Both the position numbers and the translations under genes were made by a program. From Portibacter lacus (GTDB lineage Bacteria; Bacteroidota; Bacteroidia; Chitinophagales; Saprospiraceae): 64,000 nucleotides of DNA. This document shows positions 29,727 to 37,266 of the stretch, piece after piece. The notes under the pieces were generated by a model, which saw only the letters and a list, made by a program, of their open reading frames with translations, was not told the origin of the DNA and did not search any database. The stretch spans positions 27,676 to 91,675 of the forward strand of contig NZ_JAJNKA010000021.1 of the NCBI RefSeq assembly GCF_021533215.1. The letters are read 5' to 3'. How positions within the stretch are numbered: position 1 is the first letter of the stretch; every line of letters starts with the position of its first letter.

Positions 29727-29790
29727 GAAAAGCTTAATAGTATCACCTCTAGTACTTGTCCGATTACCAGCAGAAGCCTAAGAATGTTTT
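29726..29790. repeat. Dispersed repeat family B (variant copy)
   Basis: It matches the 17.4-kb copy over ATCACCTCTAG.ACTTGTCC, ACCAgC.GAAGCCTA and GAATGTtTT. It begins right at the pabC stop codon and could also serve as a transcript end. Confidence 0.65.
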
Positions 29791-30624
29791 GGGCTTACAA
29801 CATTTCAGAATATTCAATCTGACATTATAGTTTTGCTTGAGCAAGTAAAGAATCCGCTGGCAATCATGCCGGCTATTAGAAGTTTTGTGGCTGTGATGCA
29901 GCATTCCTTTCAAACCCCTGATCATAATGAGGCCGACTATAGGTCAGAGTTTCAGATTATTAAATTATTTACGGACTTATGATTATTGAGTCTGGTGTAG
30001 CTATAGGAGCTTATACTTTAGGCCGATTTGGAAAGAACGAGAACAAAGATCGAGTGAATTTCCTTTAAGAATAATTAGACCATGGACTTATAAATATCTT
30101 CGGCCTTTACGATCCTCCCTAAAAAAGGAATGACCCTCCTCTGGAGAGAGGAGAGCCAAGCCATTTAACACCCTTAAAACCTAAAATGAGAACAATAGAA
30201 TATATTTCTTAAGTGTATTTCGTATTTTTTAATCTAGAATCCTCCACTATCGTCAACAATTGAAGTAGAGAAGAACATCATAGACATCATTTCGTAAAAA
30301 TCCATAGCAAGTAATTTTTATTTTGTTTAATTAATAAAACAAAGTTACCTACTAGGTATCGATAAAAATATAACAGAAAGCCTCCTTTGAGGACAATCAT
30401 TTATATAATTTTTAATACTTCACCATAATACAATCAACTCTAAGTCAATGTATTATCACTGTCAAAGTTGCAATTAGGTGCTGTATGTTAAGTACAATAC
30501 AAATATATTTTATATTTATATTACAAACTATAACAATATATTATAAACTAGGACTACCTAAATAGCACGCTAATTCTAAATTATAATTTATACAATACTG
30601 ATTATCAATCTGTAACAATCAAAG
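29791..30624. other. Non-coding or decayed stretch between pabC and the TPR island
   Basis: About 830 bases without a sound gene. Around 29880-30060 there are broken frames that look like eroded coding sequence, with no family recognised. A 23-codon frame on the minus strand (30234-30305) with a matching -7 box is listed separately. The last 300 bases are very AT-rich and should hold the promoter of the first TPR gene. Confidence 0.5.
30234..30305 (-). CDS. Possible 23-residue peptide gene
   Basis: A tiny frame starting ATG 30305 (MDFYEMMSMMFFSTSIVDD, then SGGF). On the minus strand TAACTTTG, a TAnnTTTG match, lies at 30340-30347, 35 bases before the ATG. No homologue recognised and the length is far too short for a confident call. 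It lies just outside the TPR island, so a peptide ligand is conceivable but unproven. Confidence 0.25.
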   Translation of the reverse strand: MDFYEMMSMMFFSTSIVDDSGGF

Positions 30625-32139
30625 ATGGAAGAACTAATATCACTTATCGACTTATTAAGTAAGCAAAAACTTCATCAGATTGAGGTTGTTGATGAGCTAG
30701 ATGATTCTGAAAACCTGCTCTCTAAGTTATACAATGAAATCAATAATGGAAAAATAACAGATGAAAAATCTGCAACAATCTCACTTTATGGGTCTCTAGA
30801 ACACATTAGCAGACTTAAAAAACTAAAAAATCGATTATACAACAAGCTCATCAATTCTATTTTCTTTATAGATCAGTCTAACTCTTTATACAGTGATTCT
30901 CTTACCGCTGCTAAGAACGCATTTAAAAATTATTCTGCCATTAGACTTTTAATAGGAAGTAGAAAAAGAGGGGTTGCGATTGATCTTGCACATAAAACTT
31001 TCAAGGTTTCAAAAAAGTATGGCTTTACAGATCTAAATTATTTACTAACCTCAATTCTCACTGACCACTATGTAGCCATTGCCTTTGATAAAACAAAATA
31101 CAAGAAATATAAAAAGTTCAAAAATTACTACTTAAAAGCAATGATTGCCGAAAATGACATTCAAGAATTACAAGCTATTTTCAATATGGACTTATCTAAA
31201 AGTAGCTCCGGACTAAATGAAAAAGAATTGCATGAACATGCCGAAAACATAAAGACTATAAGGAAGACTCAAAAAGAAATCCATACTTATCGATATAATC
31301 TTTACGCTTACTTGTATCAAATCAATTTTTTTCTTGAAACCAGAAAGTATACGGAATTAATTACCTTGGCTGACGAAGCTTTACATTTTTTTAAAAAACA
31401 AGGTATTAACTCCATGGATGCGGAATTAATGATAAAAATCCGTGCTGGCCTTGCTTACTTTATGTTGAAAGATTATAAAAGTGCTGAGAATAATTTCATT
31501 ACGCTTAATAAAATTTCTCGACCTTATACCACTAACTGGCACTCTACCTATAATTACCTAAGCTCTTTATATATAAATACAGAACGATATCATGACACTT
31601 ATGACATCCTTTCCATTGTTTTTAATTCACCTAACTTCGAAAAAGCGCATCCCATACTCGTGCAACTCTTTAAGATTAAAGAAGCCTACTTCCATTTTTT
31701 GATAGAACTTGGAAAAATAGACCCCTCTAAATCCAAAGAAAAGCCCTTAAGGAAATTCAGACTGGGCAGGTTTCTAAATGAAACTCCTATTTTCTCGAAA
31801 GATAAGCGTGGTGTTAATATTTCCATCCTTATCATCCAGATGATCCTTCTTGTTCAGAATAAAAAACATGGCGAAATCATAGACAAGCTAGATGCCTTGA
31901 ACATGTATAGTCACCGATACTTAAGAAGCGACAATACTTTTCGTTCGAATTGCTTCATTAAAATGTTAGCAAAACTTCCTGATGCCGACTATCACCCCAT
32001 CCGATGGGAGCGATATGTGAAAAAGTATCGACAACGACTCGAAGAACATCCTTTCGAACTTTCTTACCATAACATTGACCTAGAAGTAATCCCTTTCGAA
32101 ACTTTGTATGAGCTGGTCTTAGAGATGCTGAAGAAATAA
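30625..32139 (+). CDS. TPR-like repeat protein, paralogue 1
   Basis: 504 residues, all helical in character, with no signal peptide or membrane segment, so cytoplasmic. The first ~77 residues (LIDLLSKQKLHQIEVVDELD ... SLEHISRLKKLKNRLYNKLI) look like a small N-terminal helical domain, possibly winged-helix-like. From residue ~78 on there are TPR-like helix pairs (YTELITLADEALHFFKKQGI, GLAYFMLKDYKSAENNFITL, TYNYLSSLYINTERYHDTYD). From residue ~78 it is about 93% identical to the protein at 32841, but the N-terminal parts differ strongly. The plan of a short head plus a TPR body recalls RRNPP-type peptide-sensing regulators, but direct homology is not shown. No function assigned. Confidence 0.75.
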   Translation: MEELISLIDLLSKQKLHQIEVVDELDDSENLLSKLYNEINNGKITDEKSATISLYGSLEHISRLKKLKNRLYNKLINSIFFIDQSNSLYSDSLTAAKNAFKNYSAIRLLIGSRKRGVAIDLAHKTFKVSKKYGFTDLNYLLTSILTDHYVAIAFDKTKYKKYKKFKNYYLKAMIAENDIQELQAIFNMDLSKSSSGLNEKELHEHAENIKTIRKTQKEIHTYRYNLYAYLYQINFFLETRKYTELITLADEALHFFKKQGINSMDAELMIKIRAGLAYFMLKDYKSAENNFITLNKISRPYTTNWHSTYNYLSSLYINTERYHDTYDILSIVFNSPNFEKAHPILVQLFKIKEAYFHFLIELGKIDPSKSKEKPLRKFRLGRFLNETPIFSKDKRGVNISILIIQMILLVQNKKHGEIIDKLDALNMYSHRYLRSDNTFRSNCFIKMLAKLPDADYHPIRWERYVKKYRQRLEEHPFELSYHNIDLEVIPFETLYELVLEMLKK

Positions 32140-32143
32140 GGGG

Positions 32144-32192
32144 AAACCACTGATGGTCTCACCTCAAGCTGAGGCTATCAATGTGGTTTTCG
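32144..32192. repeat. Palindromic repeat family B, copy after TPR gene 1
   Basis: Outer arms AAACCAC/GTGGTTTT enclose GATGG...CTATC and CCTCA-AGC-TGAGG. It is a long imperfect hairpin five bases after the TPR stop, and the T-run at its end makes it a possible terminator. Related copies are at 32386-32430, 34368-34400, 37437-37510, 39229-39276 and 45690-45738. Confidence 0.75.
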
Positions 32193-32234
32193 GGTTGATG
32201 AAAGTATATGAAAGGTTGATTATAAAGGTTGATG

Positions 32235-32430
32235 TGAATGAAAAAAATATCGACAACGACTCGAAGAACATCCTTTCGAACTTTCTTACCCCAACATTGA
32301 CCTAGATGTAATCCCTTTCGAAACTTTGTATGAGCTGGTCTTACTTTGTATGAGCTGGTCTTAGAGATGCTGAAGAAATAAGGGGAAACCACTGATGGTC
32401 TCACCTCAAGCTGAGGCTATCAATGTGGTG
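32235..32430 (+). pseudogene. Duplicated 3' end of TPR gene plus its repeat tail
   Basis: From about 32240 the sequence repeats the last ~35 codons of the TPR gene (AAAAATATCGACAACGACTC onward), with a 20-base internal stutter (ACTTTGTATGAGCTGGTCTT occurs twice), then the stop and a second copy of the family B palindrome (32386-32430). There is no start codon. This is a tandem partial duplication left by recombination. Confidence 0.8.
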
Positions 32431-32589
32431 TCAATTTGAATTCTTCTTATAAAGGAGATACTTACTAAATAATCCAATTATAAAAAGAATATAAATTAAT
32501 ACCCTAAAAACTATATCCTCACTTACAATGGATACTCTTATTACAATACAAATTGCAACAATTAAAAACAAGATATCTATTAATTTCAT
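32431..32589 (-). CDS. Small two-segment membrane protein (52 aa)
   Basis: ATG 32589 to TGA 32431. There are two hydrophobic segments (IDILFLIVAICIVIRVSI, about 4-21, and VFRVLIYILFIIGLFSKYLL, about 28-47) and a basic tail (YKKNSN). Directly upstream on the same strand is a reading-frame remnant ending in a Gly/Ala-rich tail (32592-32645). The same order of Gly/Ala-rich tail then tiny membrane protein occurs at 34.8 kb and 36.0 kb. The pattern is typical of a peptide toxin or bacteriocin followed by its immunity protein, but no family is recognised and the role is inference. Confidence 0.55.
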   Translation of the reverse strand: MKLIDILFLIVAICIVIRVSIVSEDIVFRVLIYILFIIGLFSKYLLYKKNSN

Positions 32590-32591
32590 TT

Positions 32592-32645
32592 CATATGTTT
32601 TTTAACCAGCTGCACATCCAACTGCTCCAAATCCAACAATAACTG
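32592..32645 (-). pseudogene. Remnant with Gly/Ala-rich hydrophobic tail
   Basis: The frame ends RAGAVIVGFGAVGCAAG and stops about seven bases before the small membrane gene. Two stop codons lie just upstream, so only the tail survives. Another frame over the same bases gives GNKKELGQLLLDLEQL ..., which could equally be the real one. Which frame was functional is undecided. Confidence 0.3.
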
Positions 32646-32679
32646 CCCCAGCTCTTTTTTATTACCTTTTCTCAAATTT

Positions 32680-32840
32680 TATTATAAATCCGAACTGATT
32701 TATTACAAATACAAGCCGCTTTTCGCATAAAACAAATAACAAACTACGTATTTTACCGCCATAGCTATTAATATAATAATTAAATATATAATTTACATAC
32801 TTCTATTAATCATAACGTTATAATATTACAATCATAATAA
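32680..32840 (+). promoter_or_regulatory. Conserved leader upstream of TPR gene 2
   Basis: Parts of this leader recur upstream of the decayed copies at about 36940-37080 and 45150-45297. Shared blocks are CTGATTTAT.TACAAATA, ACCGCCATAG.TATT and CTTCTATTAATCATAA.GTT, the last continuing as TATAATATTA.AATCATAATAAATG. Conservation of a non-coding leader among decayed genes suggests shared transcriptional or translational control. Confidence 0.55.
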
Positions 32841-34358
32841 ATGTTAGACACAATCATTTCATTAGCCGATTTAATTACAAAACAAAAGCTTTATAAAGTT
32901 GAAATTATAGATGAAGTAAAAAATCCAACAACAAAAATTGGGAGGTTCTATCAAAATGTATCCAATGGTACTTTTAAAACTGAAGAGCAAGCAGCAGAAT
33001 CATTAGGGTATTCAGGACCAACCGACAAAAATTACAATAATTTAAAAAGTGACCTTTTTAATCGAATGGTTAACTCAGTTTTCTTTATCGACCAATCGAG
33101 TTCTTTATATAGTGATTCCTTAACTGCTGCTAAAAATGCATTTAAAAATTATTCTGCCATTAGACTTTTAATAGGAAGTAGAAAAAGAGATATTGCTATT
33201 GATTTAGCTCATAAAACGATCAAGGTTTCTAAAAAATATGGTTTCACAGATCTAAATTATCTATTAGCATCGATCCTTACCGATCACTATGCAGCTATAG
33301 CCTTTGATAAATCAAAATACAATAAATATAAAAAATTCAAAAATTACTACTTGAAAGCAATGATTGCCGAAAATGACATTCGAGAACTTAAAGCCATCTT
33401 TGACATGGAATTATCTAAAAGTGGTACTGGATTAAATGAAAAAAAATTGCATGAACATGCCGAAAACATAAATACTATAAGGAAGACTCAAAAAGAAATC
33501 CATACTTATCGATACAATCTTTTCGCTTACTTGTATCAAATCAATTTTTTTCTTGAAACCAGAAAATATACGGAATTAATTACCTTGGCAGACGAAGCTT
33601 TACATTTTTTTAAAAAACAAGGTATTAACTCCATGGATGCGGAATTTATGATAAAAATCCGTGCTGGCCTTGCTTACTTTATGTTGAAAGATTATAAAAG
33701 TGCTGAGAATTATTTTATAATGCTTAATAAAATTTCTCGACCCAATACAACCAATTGGTATTCTACTTATAACTACCTAAGCTCATTATACATTAATACA
33801 GAACGATATCTTGACACTTATGACATCCTTACCATTGTTTTTAATTCACCTAACTTCGAAAAAGCGCATCCCATAATTGTGCAACTCTTTAAGATTAAAG
33901 AAGCCTACTTCCATTTTTTGATAGAACTTGGAAAAATAGACCCCTCTAAATCCAAAGAAAAGCCCTTAAGGAAATTCAGACTGGGTAGGTTTCTAAATGA
34001 AACCCCTATTTTCTCGAAAGATAAGCGTGGTGTTAATATTTCCATCCTTATCATCCAGATGATCCTTCTTGTTCAGAATAAAAAATATGGCGAAATCATA
34101 GACAAGCTAGATGCCTTGAACATGTATAGTCACCGATACTTAAGAAGCGACAATACTTTTCGTTCGAATTGCTTCATTAAAATGTTAGCAAAACTTCCTG
34201 ATGCCGACTATCACCCCATCCGATGGGAGCGGTATGTGAAAAAATATCGACAACGACTAGAAGAACATCCCTTCGAACTTTCCTACCACAACATTGACTT
34301 AGAAGTAATCCCTTTCGAAACACTGTATGATCTGGTTATCGAAATGCTGGAGAAGTGA
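32841..34358 (+). CDS. TPR-like repeat protein, paralogue 2
   Basis: 505 residues, soluble and helical. The body (residue ~78 to the end) is about 93% identical to the protein at 30625, with many stretches identical at the DNA level too, including the last ~150 codons. The head is different: ITKQKLYKVEIIDEVKNPTT, then TEEQAAESLGYSGPTDKNYN, which reads like a helix-turn-helix-type fold. The decayed copies at 38.9 and 45.3 kb carry the same head type. The gene is followed after ten bases by a short family B palindrome. Function unknown. A DNA- or partner-binding head joined to a TPR sensor body is my inference. Confidence 0.75.
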   Translation: MLDTIISLADLITKQKLYKVEIIDEVKNPTTKIGRFYQNVSNGTFKTEEQAAESLGYSGPTDKNYNNLKSDLFNRMVNSVFFIDQSSSLYSDSLTAAKNAFKNYSAIRLLIGSRKRDIAIDLAHKTIKVSKKYGFTDLNYLLASILTDHYAAIAFDKSKYNKYKKFKNYYLKAMIAENDIRELKAIFDMELSKSGTGLNEKKLHEHAENINTIRKTQKEIHTYRYNLFAYLYQINFFLETRKYTELITLADEALHFFKKQGINSMDAEFMIKIRAGLAYFMLKDYKSAENYFIMLNKISRPNTTNWYSTYNYLSSLYINTERYLDTYDILTIVFNSPNFEKAHPIIVQLFKIKEAYFHFLIELGKIDPSKSKEKPLRKFRLGRFLNETPIFSKDKRGVNISILIIQMILLVQNKKYGEIIDKLDALNMYSHRYLRSDNTFRSNCFIKMLAKLPDADYHPIRWERYVKKYRQRLEEHPFELSYHNIDLEVIPFETLYDLVIEMLEK

Positions 34359-34692
34359 GGGGGGACCAAAAACCACTTGATGGTCTCAAATGTGGTTTTC
34401 TGGTTGAAGAAAGTTGATGAAAGGGTTGATAATAGAGGTTGATGCGAAAACCGCTGCAAGGAGTTTGTAACTCAGCGTTGTGTTCCTCGGTTTAACCGCT
34501 ATAAGGAGTTGGTAACTCCTTTTTGAGTCTCATATATTATTGCATTAGATCTTCGAAACGGAGTTCGGAAACTCCGCTCGAATCAAAACAAGGGAGGTCT
34601 AAAGAATATGAGCATTAGTAATAAATCATTTCAATAAACATAATATGCAGGGAGCCATTCCATTTGGATGACACCCTGCCTCTTAAATCTTA
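34359..34692. repeat. Cluster of short palindromes (family B copy and family C hairpins)
   Basis: About 330 bases without a gene. A short family B palindrome (34368-34400) is followed by three hairpins with the core GGAGTT-3 nt-AACTCC (about 34458-34475, 34506-34524 and 34560-34575). The last is followed by GCTCGAAT. A fourth copy of this family, also with GCTCGAAT, is at about 34899-34921. This dense REP-like clustering suggests mobile or recombinogenic elements. Confidence 0.65.
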
Positions 34693-34818
34693 TTATCTAT
34701 CTGGGAATACCTTTTTAAAAATATACTTCCCTATCCAAAAGAATAAAAGAACTCCAAGAATAATAAAAATTCGAGATATTAAAAATTCCAAAGACATAAT
34801 AGTTAATTGTAGAATCAT
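34693..34818 (-). CDS. Small single-segment membrane protein (41 aa)
   Basis: ATG 34818 to TAA 34693. One strong hydrophobic segment (RIFIILGVLLFFWIGKYIF) is followed by a basic tail (KKVFPDR). The ATG at 34797 (MSLEFLISR) is an alternative start. It follows by about ten bases a broken frame ending in an Ala/Gly-rich tail. It is the second example in this island of the tail-then-small-membrane-protein order. An opposite-strand frame over the same bases is treated as a shadow. Confidence 0.5.
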   Translation of the reverse strand: MILQLTIMSLEFLISRIFIILGVLLFFWIGKYIFKKVFPDR

Positions 34819-34827
34819 AATTTTTTA

Positions 34828-34957
34828 TTATAAACCAATTGATGCTGTGAGTGCTCCAGTTGCAGCATCATAAAGAACTTCACTTCCTGTAAACTGTGAG
34901 GAGTTTGCAACTCCGCTCGAATTATATATTAAAGCATCAATACTTTAAAATACCCAT
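34828..34957 (-). pseudogene. Broken small peptide gene, apparently interrupted by a family C hairpin
   Basis: An ATG at 34957 gives MGILKY and then a stop. The family C hairpin (GCGGAGTTGCAAACTCC) follows, and after it a clean frame resumes as FTGSEVLYDAATGALTASIG-L and ends at 34828. The simplest reading is a peptide gene with an Ala/Gly-rich tail split by a hairpin element. No homologue recognised. Confidence 0.35.
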
Positions 34958-34971
34958 TTGTTTCAATTTAT

Positions 34972-35544
34972 TTATTGCCTACAGAATTTATTTTTAAAAG
35001 CATGATTTAAGTTAACTGTAACTCCTATGTCAAGAGATTGCTTCAATATTTTAAACTGGTTTTCACTTAAATTATGATTCCAAAGTTCTCTAGAAGATCT
35101 AAAAAATAGACCATAAGAAGCACATTCGGTAAACTTTAGATCATACTTGAGTTGAAAGATTATACCTGTTCGACTCCCTTTTTGAGAAGAAATTGGCTGA
35201 TCAGCGTAGAATGATTGAATTACACCAAATCCATACTTTAACTAATTATTTGGTGATAACTGCGATGTTTGTATACCGCTAAAAAGCAGCCCATATTCTG
35301 TAAGAAAATTGACAGGCGTAGAATTGTCAAAAACCCTGTATTCTGTATCAGTAATAAGTAAATCGAAAGAATACTTCTTTAATCTATATCCTAATTCAAA
35401 ACTTAAAGTGCTTTCCAGTGGAATATTTGTTTTATAATTTTCAACACTCTGGATTGAGGTAAAGCTGAACTGCGAACTGGTATAGAATTGCCCAAAGATT
35501 GTTAAATTTGAAAAAACAAATAAAAAACTAATAATATATTTCAT
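34972..35544 (-). pseudogene. Outer-membrane barrel-like gene with one in-frame amber stop
   Basis: ATG 35544 opens on a signal peptide (MKYIISFLFVFSNLTIFGQ) and runs 100 codons to a TAG at 35242-35244. The same frame then continues without a break for about 90 more codons (LKYGFGVIQSFYADQPISSQ ... HAFKNKFCRQ) to TAA at 34972. Alternating beta-strand patterns on both sides suggest one small beta-barrel protein of about 190 residues with a single nonsense change. It lies between two peptide/membrane-protein sets on the same strand. Possibly still expressed by readthrough, but more likely a recent pseudogene. Confidence 0.65.
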
Positions 35545-35557
35545 GATCAACTTTTTA

Positions 35558-35583
35558 AAAGAGGTGCATATAAAATGCACCTC
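35558..35583. terminator. Hairpin between the peptide remnant and the barrel pseudogene
   Basis: A perfect 9-bp stem (GAGGTGCAT, 35561-35569, with ATGCACCTC, 35575-35583) and a 5-base loop. T-runs lie on either side, so it can act on both strands. On the minus strand it ends the transcript from 36.7 kb. Confidence 0.7.
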
Positions 35584-35591
35584 CTACTTTT

Positions 35592-35782
35592 TTAAACATT
35601 ACATTGATTACCACAAAATCTTCTTATTCTTGAAAGAAGAAATGCACCACCAACTGCGATTACACAAGCGATGAAGGCAGGTCTTGCAACAACAACTCTA
35701 TTATCATTCTAAAATGCTCAATTTAAATTGCCATATAGTCCATTAGCCAAGAAAGCATCAATTAATTTTGATTTACTACATT
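35592..35782 (-). pseudogene. Decayed bacteriocin-like small peptide gene
   Basis: The frame reads SKSKLIDAFLANGLYGN, then two stops, then RVVVARPAFIACVIAVGGAF and RIRRFCGNQCNV before TAA. An ATG at the expected start is out of frame by one base. The hydrophobic middle, GG pair, basic patch and terminal Cys pair resemble small membrane-active peptides. No family recognised, and the gene is clearly broken as it stands. Confidence 0.35.
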
Positions 35783-35986
35783 TTACTCTTTCTTCTTTTT
35801 TGATTTGTTTATCGTCATAATAGAAATTATAACTCCTCCAATTTGGAAAAGTACAAATGACAAAATCACAAGAAGATAGACATATTTGCTACTATAATGA
35901 TTTGAACTCTTGAAAAGAAAATAAGCATGATACACCACAAACATAATTAATCCACTCAAAACTGACTTTAATGATATATACTTCAT
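35783..35986 (-). CDS. Small membrane protein (67 aa), candidate immunity protein
   Basis: ATG 35986 lies three bases after the stop of the upstream lipoprotein gene, so the two are almost certainly translated together. The longer frame from 36151 only shadows that gene and is rejected. Two hydrophobic segments (about 9-27, SVLSGLIMFVVYHAYFLF, and about 35-58, YVYLLVILSFVLFQIGGVII) are followed by a highly basic tail (NKSKKKKE). It is the best-preserved example of the Gly-rich-tail/small-membrane-protein pair in this island. An immunity role is inferred from layout only. Confidence 0.6.
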   Translation of the reverse strand: MKYISLKSVLSGLIMFVVYHAYFLFKSSNHYSSKYVYLLVILSFVLFQIGGVIISIMTINKSKKKKE

Positions 35987-35988
35987 TT

Positions 35989-36756
35989 CTAACATGTTAT
36001 TGCTCCCCAAATGCTTCCAAGAACTCCACCAACTACTCCCCCAACTAATGCAGCTGGGGCTGCTCCAGTGCAACCAGAGAAAATGCAAGCAGAAATTCCC
36101 CCTCCAACAGCACCTGTAACTATTCCTCCAACTACATTGTCTCTCATACAACTGTTATAAGATCTGTTTGAACTTTCGGAATTAGAACCCTCAAATGAGT
36201 TAACGTAGTCCTGAAATTCAAGACTAGCTTGTAAATAAGACGCTCGCGCAATTGACAATACTTGTCTTAATCCCTCTTTTTCAAAACTTGCATTGTACTT
36301 TACATAAATTGTAAATAATTTTAAATCTACTTCCGATTTAGAAGGCATGCTCAATAAGAAATTAGAAATTTCATTAAATAGGATATTTTGTTGTTCACTC
36401 ATTTGTACTTTCCCACCAGTCCAATATTTAAAATTTTCTTTATTCAAATTCATATGATCTTCTATAAAATTGATAGTACCAGAAACATCTGTCTCCAAAA
36501 TTTGTGATGATTTACTAACTATTACTTCTTGAAACATCGCATCATATACATTATTCTGAGAGTATATTGATGAGTTTATATCTTGTGCTCTAGATATTTG
36601 TTTATCCGTAGCAGAGATAATATTAGCAATTCCAAAATTAAAATCATATTCGATAAAAAAATCTTTAATCGATTCATCAATAGTTTCTTCCTTTTGACAT
36701 GAGACTATCAAAAGCCCAAATCCAAAATACATAAAAAAATAAATAAACTTTTTCAT
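35989..36756 (-). CDS. Lipoprotein with glycine-rich, bacteriocin-like C-terminus
   Basis: 255 residues. The signal peptide ends at a lipobox (LLIVSCQKEE, Cys 20). A helical, non-membrane middle (about 25-205) follows. The last ~48 residues form a Gly/Ala-rich hydrophobic glycine-zipper-like segment (VVGGIVTGAVGGGISACIFS, then GAAPAALVGGVVGGVLGSIW and a terminal GAITC) containing Cys residues. This tail resembles the pore-forming part of some bacteriocins, and the gene is followed at once by a small membrane protein. Lipidation argues for an envelope-anchored precursor or a self-associating membrane protein. No family recognised; the toxin idea is inference. Confidence 0.6.
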   Translation of the reverse strand: MKKFIYFFMYFGFGLLIVSCQKEETIDESIKDFFIEYDFNFGIANIISATDKQISRAQDINSSIYSQNNVYDAMFQEVIVSKSSQILETDVSGTINFIEDHMNLNKENFKYWTGGKVQMSEQQNILFNEISNFLLSMPSKSEVDLKLFTIYVKYNASFEKEGLRQVLSIARASYLQASLEFQDYVNSFEGSNSESSNRSYNSCMRDNVVGGIVTGAVGGGISACIFSGCTGAAPAALVGGVVGGVLGSIWGAITC

Positions 36757-36855
36757 TCCTTAAAAATTTATAAAATAAGCCCTACTCCTTTTTTAGGTAG
36801 TCTTTCGGCTAGCAAAATTGCATTTCTACCCAAGAAAAATGAAATGAAAAAACCC

Positions 36856-36863
36856 TATATTTG
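36856..36863 (+). promoter_or_regulatory. -7 box of hairpin RNA, copy 1
   Basis: TATATTTG, an exact TAnnTTTG match, 16 bases before the hairpin. The same box occurs at the same distance before copy 2 (45020-45027). Confidence 0.6.
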
Positions 36864-36869
36864 CAGTCA

Positions 36870-36923
36870 ACAACGACGGAGTCTGCGTATCCTATTTCGA
36901 TAGGTGATCGTGGGCTCTTTTTT
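36870..36923 (+). ncRNA. Short hairpin RNA or attenuator, copy 1
   Basis: The outer stem is GAGTCTGCG (36879-36887) with CGTGGGCTC (36909-36917). The inner stem is CCTA/TAGG, with a conserved TGAT bulge on the 3' side, followed by six Ts. Copy 2 at 45.05 kb keeps the shape with paired base changes. It originally stood upstream of a TPR gene copy whose remains lie at 37109-37266. It could be a stand-alone small RNA or a leader attenuator. Confidence 0.6.
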
Positions 36924-37108
36924 ATTTCTTCTTCTCGATTTTCTGATTTATATCAAATATATGCAACTCAAGTCTGGAAGAATATAACAAAACACAAAAT
37001 ATTACCGCCACAGTTATTTGTATAAATAAATAAACATAATCTTACATACTTCTATTAATCAATAATTTACAAGATCAAACATATACTATTTCTGAATAAA
37101 ATGCTTTC

Positions 37109-37266
37109 ATTTCCAAGGATAAACGAGGTATGAATATTTATTTCCTTACTGTCCCTAACAACGACTCGAAGAACATCCCTTCGAGCTCTCCTACCACAAC
37201 ATAGATCTAGAAGTTATTCCTTTCGAAGCGTTGTATGAGCTGGTTTTAGAGATGCTTGAAAAGTAA
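37109..37266 (+). pseudogene. TPR gene fragment (two pieces of the 3' half fused)
   Basis: It begins with codons matching SKDKRGVNI of the TPR genes (here ISKDKRGMNIYFLT), then jumps to the last ~35 codons (QQRLEEHPFELSYHNIDLEV in the intact genes) and ends at TAA 37266. Upstream (about 36940-37080) the TPR leader is still visible. It is a large internal deletion derivative. Confidence 0.75.

Noticed and set aside
32159..32404. 81-codon minus-strand frame
   Set aside because: It lies wholly within the duplicated TPR tail and palindromes, so it is an antisense shadow.
30625..34358. Calling the TPR proteins RRNPP quorum regulators outright
   Set aside because: Only the general plan matches. 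No motif specific to Rgg, PlcR or Rap is visible, so it is kept as a hypothesis.
34664..34873. 69-codon plus-strand frame
   Set aside because: It lies opposite a small membrane-protein gene (34693-34818 minus) with a clear hydrophobic segment and runs through the end of the peptide remnant. It looks like a shadow.
35987..36151. Longer start for the 67-aa membrane protein
   Set aside because: The extra 55 residues are the lipoprotein gene read in another phase, rich in Trp/Cys/Ser. The ATG at 35986 directly after the lipoprotein stop is far more natural.
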